DNA from: Simmondsia chinensis
Lineage: Eukaryota; Streptophyta; Magnoliopsida; Caryophyllales; Simmondsiaceae
Reading direction: 5' to 3'
Assembly: GCA_018398585.1 (NCBI GenBank)
Contig: JAGTTD010000020.1
Coordinates: 22,974,350 to 23,038,349 of the forward strand
DNA: 64,000 bases
Shown: positions 22,566-34,424 of the stretch, one piece after another
How the letters are laid out: each line of letters opens with the position of its first letter
Numbering within the stretch: position 1 is the stretch's first letter
The notes under the pieces: model-generated
Database searches by the model: none
Seen by the model: only the letters and a program-made list of their open reading frames with translations
What the model was told of the DNA's origin: nothing
Made by a program: the position numbers and the translations under genes

Positions 22566-24736
22566 TTTTTTCGATAAATGTCGGTGAAGTTGAAGTTGAA
22601 ATCAGGGGTCTCGACAAGTAAGCCGTAAATATCCATAAATGATAAGTGGTACAGAAAATTTGATCTAGGAAAAAAAAAACAGGAAGGACACTAAGAACAG
22701 GGAAAAAAAAAAAAAAAGATTGAACATAACCCTACAACCTGCACAATAGGAAAACTAGAGCCCCAATGGGAGAAAAGAAAACAGGATAGAAGGGCAGAAA
22801 GAAAAACAAGAAGAAAATACACACAACAGAACTAAAAAAAGGTCAAACTAGAATCTAAGGAAGAGAAGAGCACAGCAATACCAACAGAGATCTAAGGGAG
22901 ATAGCCACTGCAAGTCACATCCTAGTCCATCAGTGCAAAGCACTCGATCATGAGAGATTCATCGCCATGAAAAGCCAACCCGAGCTTCTTTCTAATTTTC
23001 CATGTTTCTTTCCCTTTTAGTAGTTGCTTAGCTGTAAAACAATTCTTGTTCTTGTTCTGTGTCTTCTTCTTTTCTTTTGCTCTAGTCAATTTCTCAGGCA
23101 TCTTCTTACCACCGCTTCCTGGAGACCTATCTTTAAGGAACTCTTTTAGGCACCGTTTCTCTTGTTCCTTTTTCCAACGTTTGATTGCCATACGGTCCCT
23201 TTTAGTAGCACCATCAGTAGGCTCCTGATGCCTCGGTTTTTGTCTTCTCCCCCTTGCCCCTACCTTGGAAGTCTCCGCAATATCTTGTGCCAATTCCATA
23301 CACGATTCCAATCCCTCATTATTACTATGGGCATTCCGTGGTTCAAAGCTTGGTGGGAAAACAGGGCCCGAGGACACAGACTTCACGTCACTACCAATGT
23401 CTGGTATCTGATCATCTTGAGGGGTGTTCTGTTCTTGCAACCCATGTGATCTGGTTTCACTGTCTTCAATCCAAGGCAGAAGTAGTTGCGTGCTCACACA
23501 TTGTTTGGTTGCATGGTACGGAATTAATAACGACTGGGCTAGGTCTGGCGCCGGGCAATGGTATATGGTCGAGTATGAGGAATGTACAACCTAGGGCCAT
23601 CTACTAATAACGTGATGGTTAACATGTAGCGTAAGTTTCCCTTGATTCAAACTATCAAAGCGCACATCCATACATCCAGTCGTCGGGTGCATCGGTAGGT
23701 CCATCACTTGAAGTGGCCTCACACCAGGGCCAATAGAATCCATGGTGATATGGGCGTTTACGGTAGGAGCTTGACGGGGGGTTAGGCTTGTTCCCTGATC
23801 AGTCTGGCAAACGCAGCGAGGGCGATAACTTCAGCCGTGTAGTTCGGGATTAGCTCAGAGTTCCCTTCCTTGACAAAAACCATTCTATATCCCCCCAATA
23901 AAAATGACTTGCACCATCTGTTGAATAGTAGATAGAAAGCGTGTATCAATGAGAACCTTCGTCACATCCACGCAGCTCATCCCCGATGTTCTAGAATCCA
24001 CACGAATGAAGTTACCCCAGGCTTCAGCAAAACTAGTAAAGCTCTCCGTCAACTAGCACTGTAGTGGTAGAACATGGATTTCAATCCATACTCTTCTTCT
24101 CAGAGTTCCAAGAGTTTGTCCTATGTAATGGTATACCTATTTGAATTTGCGAAGGAGCACATGCATCTGGGGTCCGAGGTAGTCATCCATGGTGTCGGCC
24201 GAATCACAAGTAAGGGTGAATGTGTCAACGCTCAATCCTCTAGGAGCCGAGTCTTATAGCTTATCCTCCGTGAGGAATCTAGGGATATTATCCAGCGTAT
24301 CATGCTTATGAGAATGAGCAATCAACGATATGCGCAACCATGCTTCGACATGTTTGTTCGTGTTAGTCGTTATGACCTTGGGGCCATTCTGCTTCATTGT
24401 TTCCCTTTCCTGAGCTATTTGACCTATGCCCTCTAAGATCTGATTGGTGCCTGCATCTTCGACTCTCCGACCACTATATGTAGAGTGATTTCGTGGGCTT
24501 CCTGATTTTGATTATGTCTTGTACTCGACCCTCTGTGTTCTTTAGCCCAATCAACTTTAATCTTGTAATCCCAATCCAACGTCCATTCATCATCTGAATT
24601 GGCCTGAGGGCCTCACACCTTTGTCGGAATCTGACAAAACCATAAGAGAGTTTTGTTTTGGCTTCTAATCTATGGAACAAAAGAATTGTAGATCGACCCA
24701 AATTCCCAGAAAGCAGCCTTCAACCACAAGTTTGAA
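22566..24736 (-). mobile_element. LINE with RRM-type ORF1 and no ORF2
   Basis: On the minus strand an RNA-recognition-motif-like stretch (SYGFVRFRQRCEALRPIQMMNG) at 24474-24701 is followed by about 1 kb of broken coding sequence, the basic ORF1 C-terminus (22922-23497), a 3' tail of about 350 bp and tttatcg plus A-run at 22566-22575. RRM-bearing ORF1 proteins are known from plant L1 subclades. No endonuclease or reverse transcriptase is present after ORF1. This is the longest ORF1-only copy in the window. Confidence 0.75.
22922..23497 (-). pseudogene. LINE ORF1 C-terminal region
   Basis: An open frame of 191 codons. The first third is acidic and polar (with VFPPSFEPRN, a motif also seen as TFPPGFES in the 53.5-kb copy). 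The middle is very basic (KRDRMAIKRWKKEQEKRC, LKEFLKDRSPGSGGKK), fitting RNA binding, and the end is KKLGLAFHGDESLMIECFALMD. It belongs to the ORF1 of the surrounding LINE. Upstream stops show it is no longer a complete protein. Confidence 0.7.
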
Positions 24737-24778
24737 ATATTTTTATTTTTAAAAAATATCTTAATTTGTTAGGTTAAG

Positions 24779-25123
24779 TGTGGAACCTGATTGTATTGGA
24801 TCTTGTTTATGAGATATATGATTGGGCCAATCCTATTGAGGCCTATAATACATTAAGGTTTTAATGTAGTAGCTCTATATAAATACAGGGCACATATATG
24901 TTACCATCAGGGTTTTATGTTAGAATTGGGAGAATAATAAGAGTTGAGAGACGTCTCATGTAAACACTAATTGATATAATGAAATTATCGTGCCCCCCCT
25001 TCGTAGAGGTATGCTTCAACTAAACCACGTAAATTCCGGATTTCTTTCCAATACCCTTCGTGTGATATTATTATTACGATTTAGGGTTCGGTATTCTATG
25101 TATGATTTTAATAGGTGGTATCA
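24779..25123 (+). mobile_element. Copia-type LTR-like element, copy 2
   Basis: The same element as 21264-21608, with tgtggaacctg start, ctctatataaat, ccacgtaaattcc and ggtggtatca end. Both copies are followed by the same roughly 100 bp of B/C-type promoter sequence, so LTR plus promoter were duplicated as one segment. Confidence 0.65.
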
Positions 25124-25231
25124 TAAAATAATAATAATAATTTAAAAAGTAATTCAAAAATAATAATTTTATAGTATAATCAAGCAATACTTTAGTAGTT
25201 CACAGGTCGAAAAAGGACCAAGAAATTTGCT

Positions 25232-25239
25232 TATAAAAG
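25232..25239 (+). promoter_or_regulatory. TATA box of gene B
   Basis: TATAAAAG, 76 bp before the ATG at 25316, in sequence nearly identical to the gene C promoter (aagaaatttgcttataaaag). Confidence 0.8.
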
Positions 25240-25315
25240 GGAGGTTTAGGTTTGTTCATTTTATGACTCACCAAATTTGAAACTTTAGCATATTGATTAC
25301 ATTTCTAGCACAAAA

Positions 25316-26969
25316 ATGGCTTCTAACACTGTTCTTTTCTTTGCTTTTCTTCTTCTCGTCTCGTCAATCGCTGTTGCAATAGCTCGAAACTTGGAGGAAA
25401 AACCGATTTCCTTGCAAAAGGGTGAGTTTCCCTCTCTTGACAGCACTATGTAAGGTTGACAAATGTGTCTTATTTTGTCATATTAGTGTTTGTTTTATAT
25501 ACAAAAAGGGTCGACAGGAATCTGATAATTGGCGCTTGTGTCATGTTTGGGAGTTTATGCCAAGAAAGATGTCATTCATTTGATTTTTTTTTTCGTGTTT
25601 CTAGAGTTGGTAAAAGTGTAGTTTTGACTTACGCGTCTAAGTGTTTTGGGGTATGTTGTTGTATTTCAAGAGTTGGCCTAGTTGTAGGCGTCTAGGTGTT
25701 TTGAGACTCGTGTCCAATTTTGATACCAAAAGTTATCTCTTTAATTATTGAAAAAAGGAACACTTAACTGGCAGTCTTACAATACCCAATTAATAAACGA
25801 CTAAGTTGCAAGTTACTTAATTATATGAGTGACTTCTTTTTTATATTTTAGTTCGTCAACTTACAAATATGCCAATAATATAGCCTTGCAGTTGACACTA
25901 GTTATGAATGTATAACATGTTTATAATTATCAAAATAAATTGTGAAATTAGCAATTTTAAAAAAAAAATCAGAAGATTATCATGGGGTATCTATATATTA
26001 GTTATATAATCACGTTTCACATTAATATTTACAATTAAACGAAAATTTCCTGACAACCAATCAAAAGGGAAAATAACATGTTAGGATGCTAAAATCAACT
26101 TTTCACAATAAACGAAGTACAAGACGCACAAGCAAAATAACAACATAGACTTAAAAATCTCAGATCTTACCCCCAAAGAACCAACTTATACAAGACCAGA
26201 ATTGATTACAACTCAGATTACTCAAAAACCTAGAATTCAAACTCTAGATTCAAGAAATCAAGAAAGAAATTAGGTTAGAAGTATACCTCCACCTGTGAAC
26301 TCAAAATCTCACCAAGATTTGTAAGCCTAAGACTCAAATCAACCAGCAAGGTATTGGAATCAACTCCACCAGCACAAATAGGAGCCTGACAGTCAGGAAC
26401 CGAGCACCACCATCCACAAACAAAACACCGCTAGCACAAACGAAGCACCACGAACACGGAATCACTTCGAACCAAGGCTCACGAGGCTGGAACCTTCAAC
26501 TAGTACCGGCAAAGGACAAGCACCGGCAGCATAGCACACTTTCGGGCAGCTAGTACCAGCTTTGGCAAGGGGCAGTACACAGTTTTCACTTTAAATAGTA
26601 CAATAAAGCAAGAGGCAATTCAGACCTGGACCCAAGGACCCAAATTCAAAATATCTACTTAACAAAAAACACAACATTTTAGCTATACCCCGATCATTAA
26701 ATGATGCATTTCATACCCATTTATTTTCCAGCTTATTTTAACTCAATTTTAAGTCTAATATTAAGCCTAATCTATAAAACTCAATTAGGCACAACCTAAG
26801 TCATATATTTACCAATCACAACAAGCCACTTTTCACTAGTTTCAATTTCTCGTGTTATCTGGTAAACAAACGATCTTTTGGATTATAAATCGGATACGAT
26901 TTACCTCCAGGCCAGGGTTACAGCTTGCCCCCTGGCGGAGGCTATAGTTATCCTCCCCACTGGCCATGA
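25316..26969 (+). pseudogene. Gene B: small secreted Gly/Pro/Tyr-rich protein, exon 2 start deleted
   Basis: Exon 1 (25316-25421) encodes a signal peptide (MASNTVLFFAFLLLVSSIAV...) followed by RNLEEKPISLQK and ends G|gtgagt, phase 1, as in gene C. The intact exon 2 of C has 122 nt. Here about 113 bp spanning the C acceptor and the first exon-2 codons are missing (junction near 26889). The surviving tail, GYDLPPGQGYSLPPGGGYSYPPHWP with TGA at 26967-26969, stays open. A cryptic acceptor, ttacctccag at 26901-26910, is in phase and would give a shortened protein of roughly 55 residues. Exon 1 could instead splice to the D exon at 27817. The promoter is well preserved. Whether any product is made is unknown. 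Confidence 0.65.
26079..26820. mobile_element. Insertion in the intron of gene B, solo-LTR-like
   Basis: The segment is absent from the corresponding intron of gene C. It begins tgttaggatgc and ends accaatcaca, giving TG...CA ends, and is rich in CACC/AGCACC phrases in the middle. No target duplication could be defined, so the boundaries and class are provisional. Confidence 0.4.
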
Positions 26970-27257
26970 AGTCCCGTTGTGGAGATTGGCGGCAGCTTTG
27001 GAAGCTGTATGGCAAAATCTGGTGGCATAGACGCTGCAATATTACGCTAAAAAATAAACGCTTGAGTATTAGTAAATAATAAGCGTTACTTATTTTGTGA
27101 GGCTGGTAGTGCTACGATATATGATATATATATGCATTATTGAAGCTATTTTATATTTTATTGTCAATCTGGATGGAGTATCTTGGTAATTGTGAATAAA
27201 ATTTTATTTAGTGTTTTGTTGTTTTGCTCGACAGTAAAGCTGTTTTATTGTTATATT

Positions 27258-27275
27258 TAATTTTTTTAATAGTTT
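27258..27275. other. Tandem-duplication junction
   Basis: To the left, sequence follows the 3' flank of gene C (up to ttattgttatat). To the right it follows the intron of gene A from 8515 (aatagtttataagatat). This places the breakpoint between the unit end and the unit start of a tandem duplication, with only short T/A-rich microhomology. Confidence 0.75.
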
Positions 27276-27816
27276 ATAAGATATAAAATACAACTAATAA
27301 ATATAATATATATCCTTAACATAATAAGAACAATTATAAATATTTATACAAAACTATATATATATATTTTTTAATTAATAGGTTATGTGAAATCATGTGT
27401 TCGGGCTACAAGCCATTGTTGCACATATCTTAGCACTTGAAAACAGCAGTAGACACAATATGACATGATATGATCTAACGCCAGTTGGACCTGTATCAGA
27501 CACAGGTCATAGTGGGTCACAAGTCAATTGACGATTCGAGCAAGGCTGGATTCAAACAAAAAAATTTCATTCCATGACTGGACTCGTTATAGTGAAAGAG
27601 TGGACCTCAGGCAACCTGCTAGCCTAGTGGGCTCAGTCGAGTTGGATCATTTGACAGGTTGGGTCGTTGGTTAATCGGACTAGTCAGCCACCTTTTTTTT
27701 GGTTGTTTCTTCTAAAGCCAATTATTTATAGATAAAATTTCAATTAGGCTCATCAGTTAGATAAAGACTCGTGAAGGAATTTTCTTTTTTTTATCACTAA
27801 CGACGTTAATTTACAG

Positions 27817-28634
27817 AAAAGGCGGGTCATCAATGGGAAACTAAAAATAGAGTGTACCCAATCCAAAACGGTGGAGGACATCTTGGCGGTGGCAGGCCAC
27901 ACAGTGGATACCCTGGCGGTGGCAGTCCCCCTGGTGGTGGCCAAACATATGGTGGATACCCTGGTGGTGGTGGTGACTGTCCCCCTGGTGGTGGCGGGCT
28001 ATGTGATGGATACCCTGGTGGCGGCAGTCCCCCTGGTGGTGGCGGAAAAGACGGTGGATACCCTAGTGGCGGCAGTCCCCCTAGTGGTGGCGGAAAAGAC
28101 GGTGGATACCCTGGTGGTGGTGGTGGTGACTGTCCCCCTGGCAGTGGCGGGCCCTACCGTGGATACCCTGGTGGCGGCAGTCCCCCTGGTGTTGGCAGAA
28201 CATACGGTGGATACCATGGTGGTGGTGGTGACTGTCCCCCTTGTGGCGGCGGGCCATACGGTGGATACCCTGGTAGGGGTAGTCCCCCTGGTGGTGGCGG
28301 CAGGCCAGACGGTGGATATCCTGGTAGTGGCAATCCTCCTGGCCGTGGCGGTAGATACGGTGGATACCCTGGTGGTGTCAGTCCCCCGGGCGGTGATGGG
28401 CAGTACGGTGGATACCCTGGTGGTGACAGCCCCCCTGGCAGTGGCAAGCCATACGGTGGATTCCCTGGCGGTGGCCAACCATACGGTGGATATCCTAGTG
28501 GTGCCACTCCCTCTATTGGTGGCGGGCCATACGGTGGATACCCTGGTGGTGGGAGGTCATACTCGGGCAACCCTAGTGACAAAGCACAAGGATCCCATGG
28601 CGATGGCCATGACGGCGGTGGTGGTGGAAATTAG
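27817..28634 (+). CDS. D: long GGYPGGG-repeat exon of a secreted glycine-rich protein, lacking its own exon 1
   Basis: After the acceptor tttacag the frame reads KAGHQWETKNRVYPIQNGGG and then 14 G(Y/F)(P/H) units, many separated by SPPGGG or DCPPGGG cassettes, ending SYSGNPSDKAQG...GDGHDGGGGGN and TAG at 28632. It has twice as many units as paralogue A (seven) and includes several cysteines. The family suggests a secreted cell-wall structural protein. The duplication breakpoint removed exon 1. The nearest upstream signal-peptide exon is that of B (25316-25421), whose phase-1 donor matches the two leading bases here, which would give a chimera of about 307 residues. The open frame over 270 codons, despite repeats, argues for constraint or youth. 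An AATAAA lies at 28809. The longer overlapping frames arise from the repeat itself. Confidence 0.65.
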
Positions 28635-28997
28635 TGGCAGTATCACCGTTGGGGCAGTGGCTGCCACCCATATGCTCTAATTATTGAAGCAACAGCCGGA
28701 TGGTTGTGCAAGGATGGATGTTCTCATCCCTAATTATGCTACATGTATTATGGTCCTACGCCTATGGATTGCTAAAGTCGTATGATGTATGATGAAATCT
28801 CGGTTATAAATAAACAATGATTAGTATTGTATATGCATGTTTTATTTTACAGTTAGTTGGGATACTTAATACAATGGCTTAAAATTATAATATCAAAATA
28901 AGGGTTATCTACGCCATAGGTCTTTATAGTTTGTCTACTATGTTAATTTAGTCCTTGTATTGTTAATTGTTTCAATTAAGTTGCTTGAGTCGTATGA

Positions 28998-30034
28998 GTT
29001 GGCTTAACTTGAGTCAACGGGTTGATTTGAATGAGGTTTGCTTCATCTAATATGACCTAACTGTTAAAAAATTATATCACTAAATTAACTTTAATTTTCA
29101 CTATACAACTAAATTGACACAATATATTTGTACAAAGACTGAACTGAAAAATAAAATTAAAAGTATGAATTAACAAAGCGTGCAAAATAAAAGAATCTGT
29201 GACGTAAATAAGCCCATTTTTTCTTCTATTTCTGTTGAAACACACAGAGAAATCAAGTTGGCTTAAATTGAGTCTACGGGTTGGTTTGAATTAGGTTTGC
29301 TTCATCTAATATGACCTAACTGTTAAAAAATTACATCATTAAATTAACTTTAATTTTCACTATACAACTAAATTGACACAATATATTTGTACAAAGACTG
29401 AACTGAAAAATAAAATTAAAAGTATGAATTAACAAAGCGTGCAAAATAAAAGAATCTGTGACGTAAATAAGCCCATTTTTTCTTCTATTTCTGTTGAAAC
29501 ACACGGAGAAATCAAGTTGGCTTAAATTGAGTCTACGGGTTGGTTTAAATTAGGTTTACTTAATCTAATATGACCTAACTGTTAAAAAATTACATCATTA
29601 AATTAATTTTAATTTTCACTATACAACTAAATTGACACAATATAATTGTACAAAGACTGAATTGAAAAATAAAATTAAAAGTATGAATTAACAAAGCGTG
29701 CAAAATAAAAGAATCTGTGACGTAAATAAGCCCATTTTTTCTTCTATTTCTGTTGAAACACACAGAGAAATCAAGTTGGCTTAAATTGAGTCTACGGGTT
29801 GGTTTAAATTAGGTTTACTTAATCTAATATGACCTAACTGTTAAAAAATTAAATCATTAAATCAACTTTAATTTTTACTATACAACTAAATTGACACAAC
29901 ATAATTGTACAAAGACTGAACTGAAAAATAAAATTAAAAGTATGAAATTAACAAAGAGTGCAAAATAAAAGAATCTGTGACGTAAATAAGCCCCTTTTTT
30001 CTTCTATTTTTGTTGAAACACACAGAGAAATCGA
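28998..30034. repeat. Tandem array, 4 x 259 bp
   Basis: Units begin gttggcttaa at 28998, 29257, 29516 and 29775, each exactly 259 bp apart, with few differences. Units 2-4 are closest to each other. The paralogous place in block 1 (10270-10560) has a single diverged unit, so amplification followed the duplication. Non-coding. The unit belongs to a dispersed family also seen at 1-175 and 49935-50490. Confidence 0.92.
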
Positions 30035-30480
30035 GCTACGGCATTAAGCATTATAATCACCTAGATGTCAACTTATCCAAGAAAATTATGATAAAGTTTG
30101 AAACTTGCACAATCAATTATGCACTTGTTACTATTTATGTACAATCTAATGATCCGAGCTCATCAGCCTCACTGCTTGAGAACATTAAACTCAGGTTTGG
30201 CTTCGAGGTTGCTAAGTTGACAAACTTCAAGCTCTTGTTTTATCAATTAGTTAAAGTAGCTTTGAGTTACAGTTAGACTTGCCAACTAATATTGGAAAGA
30301 GCCCCTCAAACTACAGGGTTTCTCACTATTTAAGGTTCTATTTTCTACTATTTCGTGCAATCAATCATCTCAGCTTGTCAGAGTTAGGTTCAAGCTCCAC
30401 TCAACTCGGTTACTTGAACCTTCAGGCTATTTTGATTTAGGGTTCGTCATTTGTAGGTTCTTCTAAACCTAGTTTAACCA

Positions 30481-32130
30481 AACAGAAATGCCATTTAGCA
30501 TCCACTTCTCCATCCACCCCTACTGCAAATACTTTAGCTGTCCTTTTGTCGTATCAACATCTTTCTCCAACACACAAAACTTATGCACTGGCCATTTCTT
30601 TCGAAACCGAGCCTAAATCCTACACTGATGCTCTGAAACAGCATGTGTGGCGTACTACAATGAAAGCTTAGTTGGATGCCCTTAATCATACTTAGGCTCC
30701 GGTTTCTTTGCCTCCTAGTAAAAGAATCCATCAGCTATAAATGGATGTCTAAAATCAAAAGAAATCCGATGGGACAATTGAAAGATAAAAAGTTCAATTG
30801 CCTTGTTGCTAAAGACTTCAGTCAACAAGAAGGCATTGTTTTACTCGCCTTTTTTTTTATCCGGTGGCCAAAATTAGTATTTTTCATGCCCATTTTTAGC
30901 CCTTGCTTCGAGCTGAAATTGGAATCTTCTTTAACTTTATGTTGACAATGCTTTCGCTCATAGGGATCTCCACGAGAAATACTACATGGCTTTACCTCTA
31001 GTGTTCAGGCGCATGCAAAGTCTTCTGGACCTTTAGTGTGTTGGTTGCACAAGAGCCCAATTGTGATTCCCGCTTCTATTGGTCTTGCCTTATTGCTCTC
31101 CTTATTTATGTCAATGACATCATTGTTTCTAGCAACTATCTCATTGTAGCCACTGAACTCAAACAAACCGTTGATGCTCAATGTCACCACAAAGACCTCA
31201 CCACAAAGACCTTTACACACTACTTCCATTTTATGATGGCACATTGCACTTCGGGTGTCACGCTGTGTAAGTGCCAGTATGCCTTGTCCTTGCTACTAAA
31301 CTTGTCTCCATTCCCATGGACCCTAACATACACCTTTCCTATGACATGGGTGAGCTTCTTTTCGATCACACCAACTATTGACCATTAATTGACCAACTTC
31401 TTTATCTTACCCTTGTGCGGCCTGATATTTCTTATTATGTTCACAAGCAAAGTTAGTTTCTCGCTTGTCCTTAATATCCTCATTAACAAGCTGCCTTACG
31501 TGTTCTTAAATATATTAAAAATGCTCTTGGTAAATATCTTTTCTGTACACCAACTTCTTCTTTTCATCTCATCGCATTCGTTGATGCAGATTGGGCAGGT
31601 TATCCCGATACTTGATGACTGGTCTTTGGTTTTGGCATCTTCCTCGGCAATTCCTTAATCTCCTAGAAGTCTAAAAAGCAACATATGGACTCCCATTTGT
31701 CTCATGAAGCGAACCATCGGAGTATTGCAGTGGCTACTTGTTAACTTCAATGGTTGATTAGATTAGTATCTACTTTTCATGTCCCTATATGTCAGCCTGC
31801 TGTGCTTTTCCCGTGACAACTAGACCGCAACTTACATTGTTCCTAACCATGTATTCATGAGAGAGCAAAACACATTTAGATTTATCTTTATTTTATTTGT
31901 GAAAGGATTCAGGAGGGCTCTCAACCGAGTCTCACCATCAGCTCACACATTGGCTTGCGGAGGCTTTGTCACTCCCATTTTATTCTCATTTCTCCACATG
32001 TTGGATGTATCCAATATACGCACTCCAATTTGACGGGACATATTACCGATACTTTTTGTCTCACTTTTGTACATATTTTTCATGTTCTGTATATTTTTCA
32101 CATGTCTTTTTTTGTTGGATTGTTAAACAA
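30481..32130 (+). pseudogene. Degenerate Ty1/copia pol relic (block 2)
   Basis: Better preserved paralogue of 10981-12315. It retains SYKWMSKIKRNPMGQLKDKK (RT start), LIYVNDIIVSSN (the YVDD box, here YVND), CKCQYALSLLL, FVDADWAGYPDT and LGNSLIS (RNase H), all split by stops and frame changes. It lacks LTRs. The second catalytic aspartate pair is altered, so it is inactive. Confidence 0.8.
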
Positions 32131-34076
32131 TTAAGTTCAGCTGTCACGCTATTTTTCCAATTGTGTTTGAGCTAGTTTTCGGGGACATATTTTTATTTAA
32201 GGGGCACCACCTTTTTTGTTAATAATTAACGACAAAAATCATAATACAAAATAGACACCCTTTCAGGATCACGTTGTTACCCGTTGATATTTATCTCTTT
32301 TTTTTTTTTTTTTTTTTTTTGTACAATGTGTGACTACAACCTCATAACTTTTGTCTCCTCTCTCTCTCTAGAGGATTCTTCATGCCTCCTTCCTCTTCTT
32401 CAATGAGCCAAATAACTTTTTTTTATTTTTGATAATTATGAAAAGACGATCTTTGTCAGTAGATTACAGAAGATGATGCTACTAAAAATTAGTAGTTAAA
32501 GCAGACAAAAGAAAACAAAATAAGAAAGAAAAGAAAAGAAAGCACAAACATAGATTTCTAAGCTACGTGCGTATCATGGGAAAACCCGAACCAAAAAAAA
32601 AGTTCGATTTTGCCCCATGGTCTGCATCGAGGGGGCAGTCTAAGGTGGTAACTGATAAACATACGGGACAGACAATCTGAATCTGGTGATAGAAATTGTA
32701 GTGAAAATCAATCTACTGGGAGACAGATAGCTTTCTTCCATCAAATATGTCAAAGTTTAATTCTTGCTAGTTTTCCACTATTGCCATGAACAAATCTTTC
32801 CTTGTTTTACGATAATTAAAGTTGAAGTTTAATATTAATGTAAGATGAGATAGGTCGATGGACAAATACACAATCCCCACCTAGAAACATAGTCGTTGGC
32901 ATAGCCTAAGCCTTTTTGAATGATTAAGAAGATAAAATATTCAAATGTACATTACAGATAGTCTCTAAAAAAAAGCAACAAAACAAAAATTACAGATTAA
33001 GTGGAAAATCCTTATAGTGGGAGCACAACATAGGCAAACCCGAGCAACTGTCACCCGGCAGAGCTCGAACTAGTACAAAGAAATGAAAGTTACTGAATGA
33101 ACTTAATTCATTTGAACAGAGGTAAAATAATTTCGATATGAAAATTTCTGAAGGACTTATCAAACACTTGATATTCTTATATTTGACTTCTATAAAATTT
33201 TGTAATTCTTTCGTATTATCATCTACAGACTGACTATAATTATATCTTGAGACGGCTTTACTCATTAATAATCAAATAAATTAATAAGAGGAGTTTTAAT
33301 TTTGCTTGTAATTTCGCTTTAAAATAGAAGTATTATTTTCTCACTTTTCTTTAAACCTGAAAAATAGATAATATTTTTTATTTTATTTAAAGAACCTTTT
33401 TTGTATAGGCCCTAATAAAAATAAAAAAACTGAATATAATACTTGTTTTGAATTGAAAAATTTTTTTATCTAAAATAACACGATCAAACATACAGTTAAT
33501 ATTTTGATCTTTGAAAAGTCTAGTCAAAAATACAGCAAAAATGAAAAATCAAATTATCATAACAGATAAATTAAAAAATTTTGACCTTAAGATTTAGAGT
33601 AAATTACATAGGATTATGTTATTGTCGGGGCAAAATTGTTATTGCTAGTGCAAGATCATAGTTTTTAAGGCAATTTTATAGCTCTTATTATTTGTAAGTC
33701 ACATCGTTGCTCTAGCAATAATAATTTTTTTTCTGGCAATAACTCCTATTATATACTAGTACCATGAGGTTTACTGTATTAATTCTTTAGCCAAAAAACT
33801 TTGCGAAAACATTTTTAAGTCCAAAAGTTGCATACATTTAATAAAATAGTCAAAACAACAGTGAATGTAAATTTTTTTTTTTTGTCCAGAAAAAAAGGGT
33901 GCAGAATTTCGCTGTTATTTATTGGTAATGTCACTGTTCACTCATATTACCCATTTCCCATACACGAACTGTAATATTGTGACACTTCTACTAAAAAGAC
34001 TAGTATGCATGAGAGGACGATTTTACACCTTTACATACTATAGTTTAGACTATTTTGTTAAATATGTGTAACTTTT
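32131..34076. other. Non-coding part of duplication block 2
   Basis: Corresponds to 12390-15177 without the 1.13-kb insertion. Contains a T run at 32291-32320. No gene or RNA recognised. Confidence 0.6.
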
Positions 34077-34370
34077 TGTTAGAGTATAAAACCAATTCTA
34101 AGCCTTCACCCATCAGTTTAAATTTTTGAGACAGATAGTTTCTTAACATGATATCAAAGACTTATGACTAAGAGATTAAGAGTTCAAATATCAACAGCCC
34201 CCAAATTTCAACACTAACATAATTTAAGTACAAGGTATGAAGTGGGCATGTGTATTATCCATGCTTCAAGCCCAAACTGATATTTGCACGAGCGGACATG
34301 TTAAAGTATAAAATCAATCCTGAGTCTTCACTTATCAACTTAAACTTTTGGGATAAATAGTTTCTTGACA
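34077..34370 (+). mobile_element. SMART-like micro-LTR retrotransposon, complete
   Basis: Two direct repeats, 34077-34150 (74 bp) and 34299-34370 (72 bp), begin tgtt(a)a(a)gtataaaa and end ttcttRaca. The left one is followed by tgatatcaaagac, close to the initiator-Met tRNA primer site, and the right one is preceded by a purine-rich gcacgagcggaca. A perfect 5-bp duplication ctttt flanks it (34072-34076, 34371-34375). It has no coding capacity, so enzymes must come from an autonomous LTR element. Confidence 0.88.
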
Positions 34371-34424
34371 CTTTTAGACTAAAAAATTATTTCACAAAAT
34401 CTATGTGCCAAAAAGAAAAACACT

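Noticed and set aside
21264..25123. A complete LTR retrotransposon with two LTRs
   Set aside because: Sequence after copy 1 is gene-B promoter, not a retroelement interior, and the middle is a SINE and a LINE. A duplicated single LTR fits better.
27999..28582. Minus-strand open frames over the D exon
   Set aside because: They are shadows of a GC-rich coding repeat with no promoter or splice context.
27871..28680. 269-codon alternative frame over the D exon (VDTLVV repeats)
   Set aside because: It is a shifted reading of the GGYPGGG repeat. The neighbouring frame has the splice phase, flanking residues and similarity to A.
28998..30034. CRISPR-like array
   Set aside because: The repeats are 259 bp, directly adjacent and without spacers, in a plant genome.
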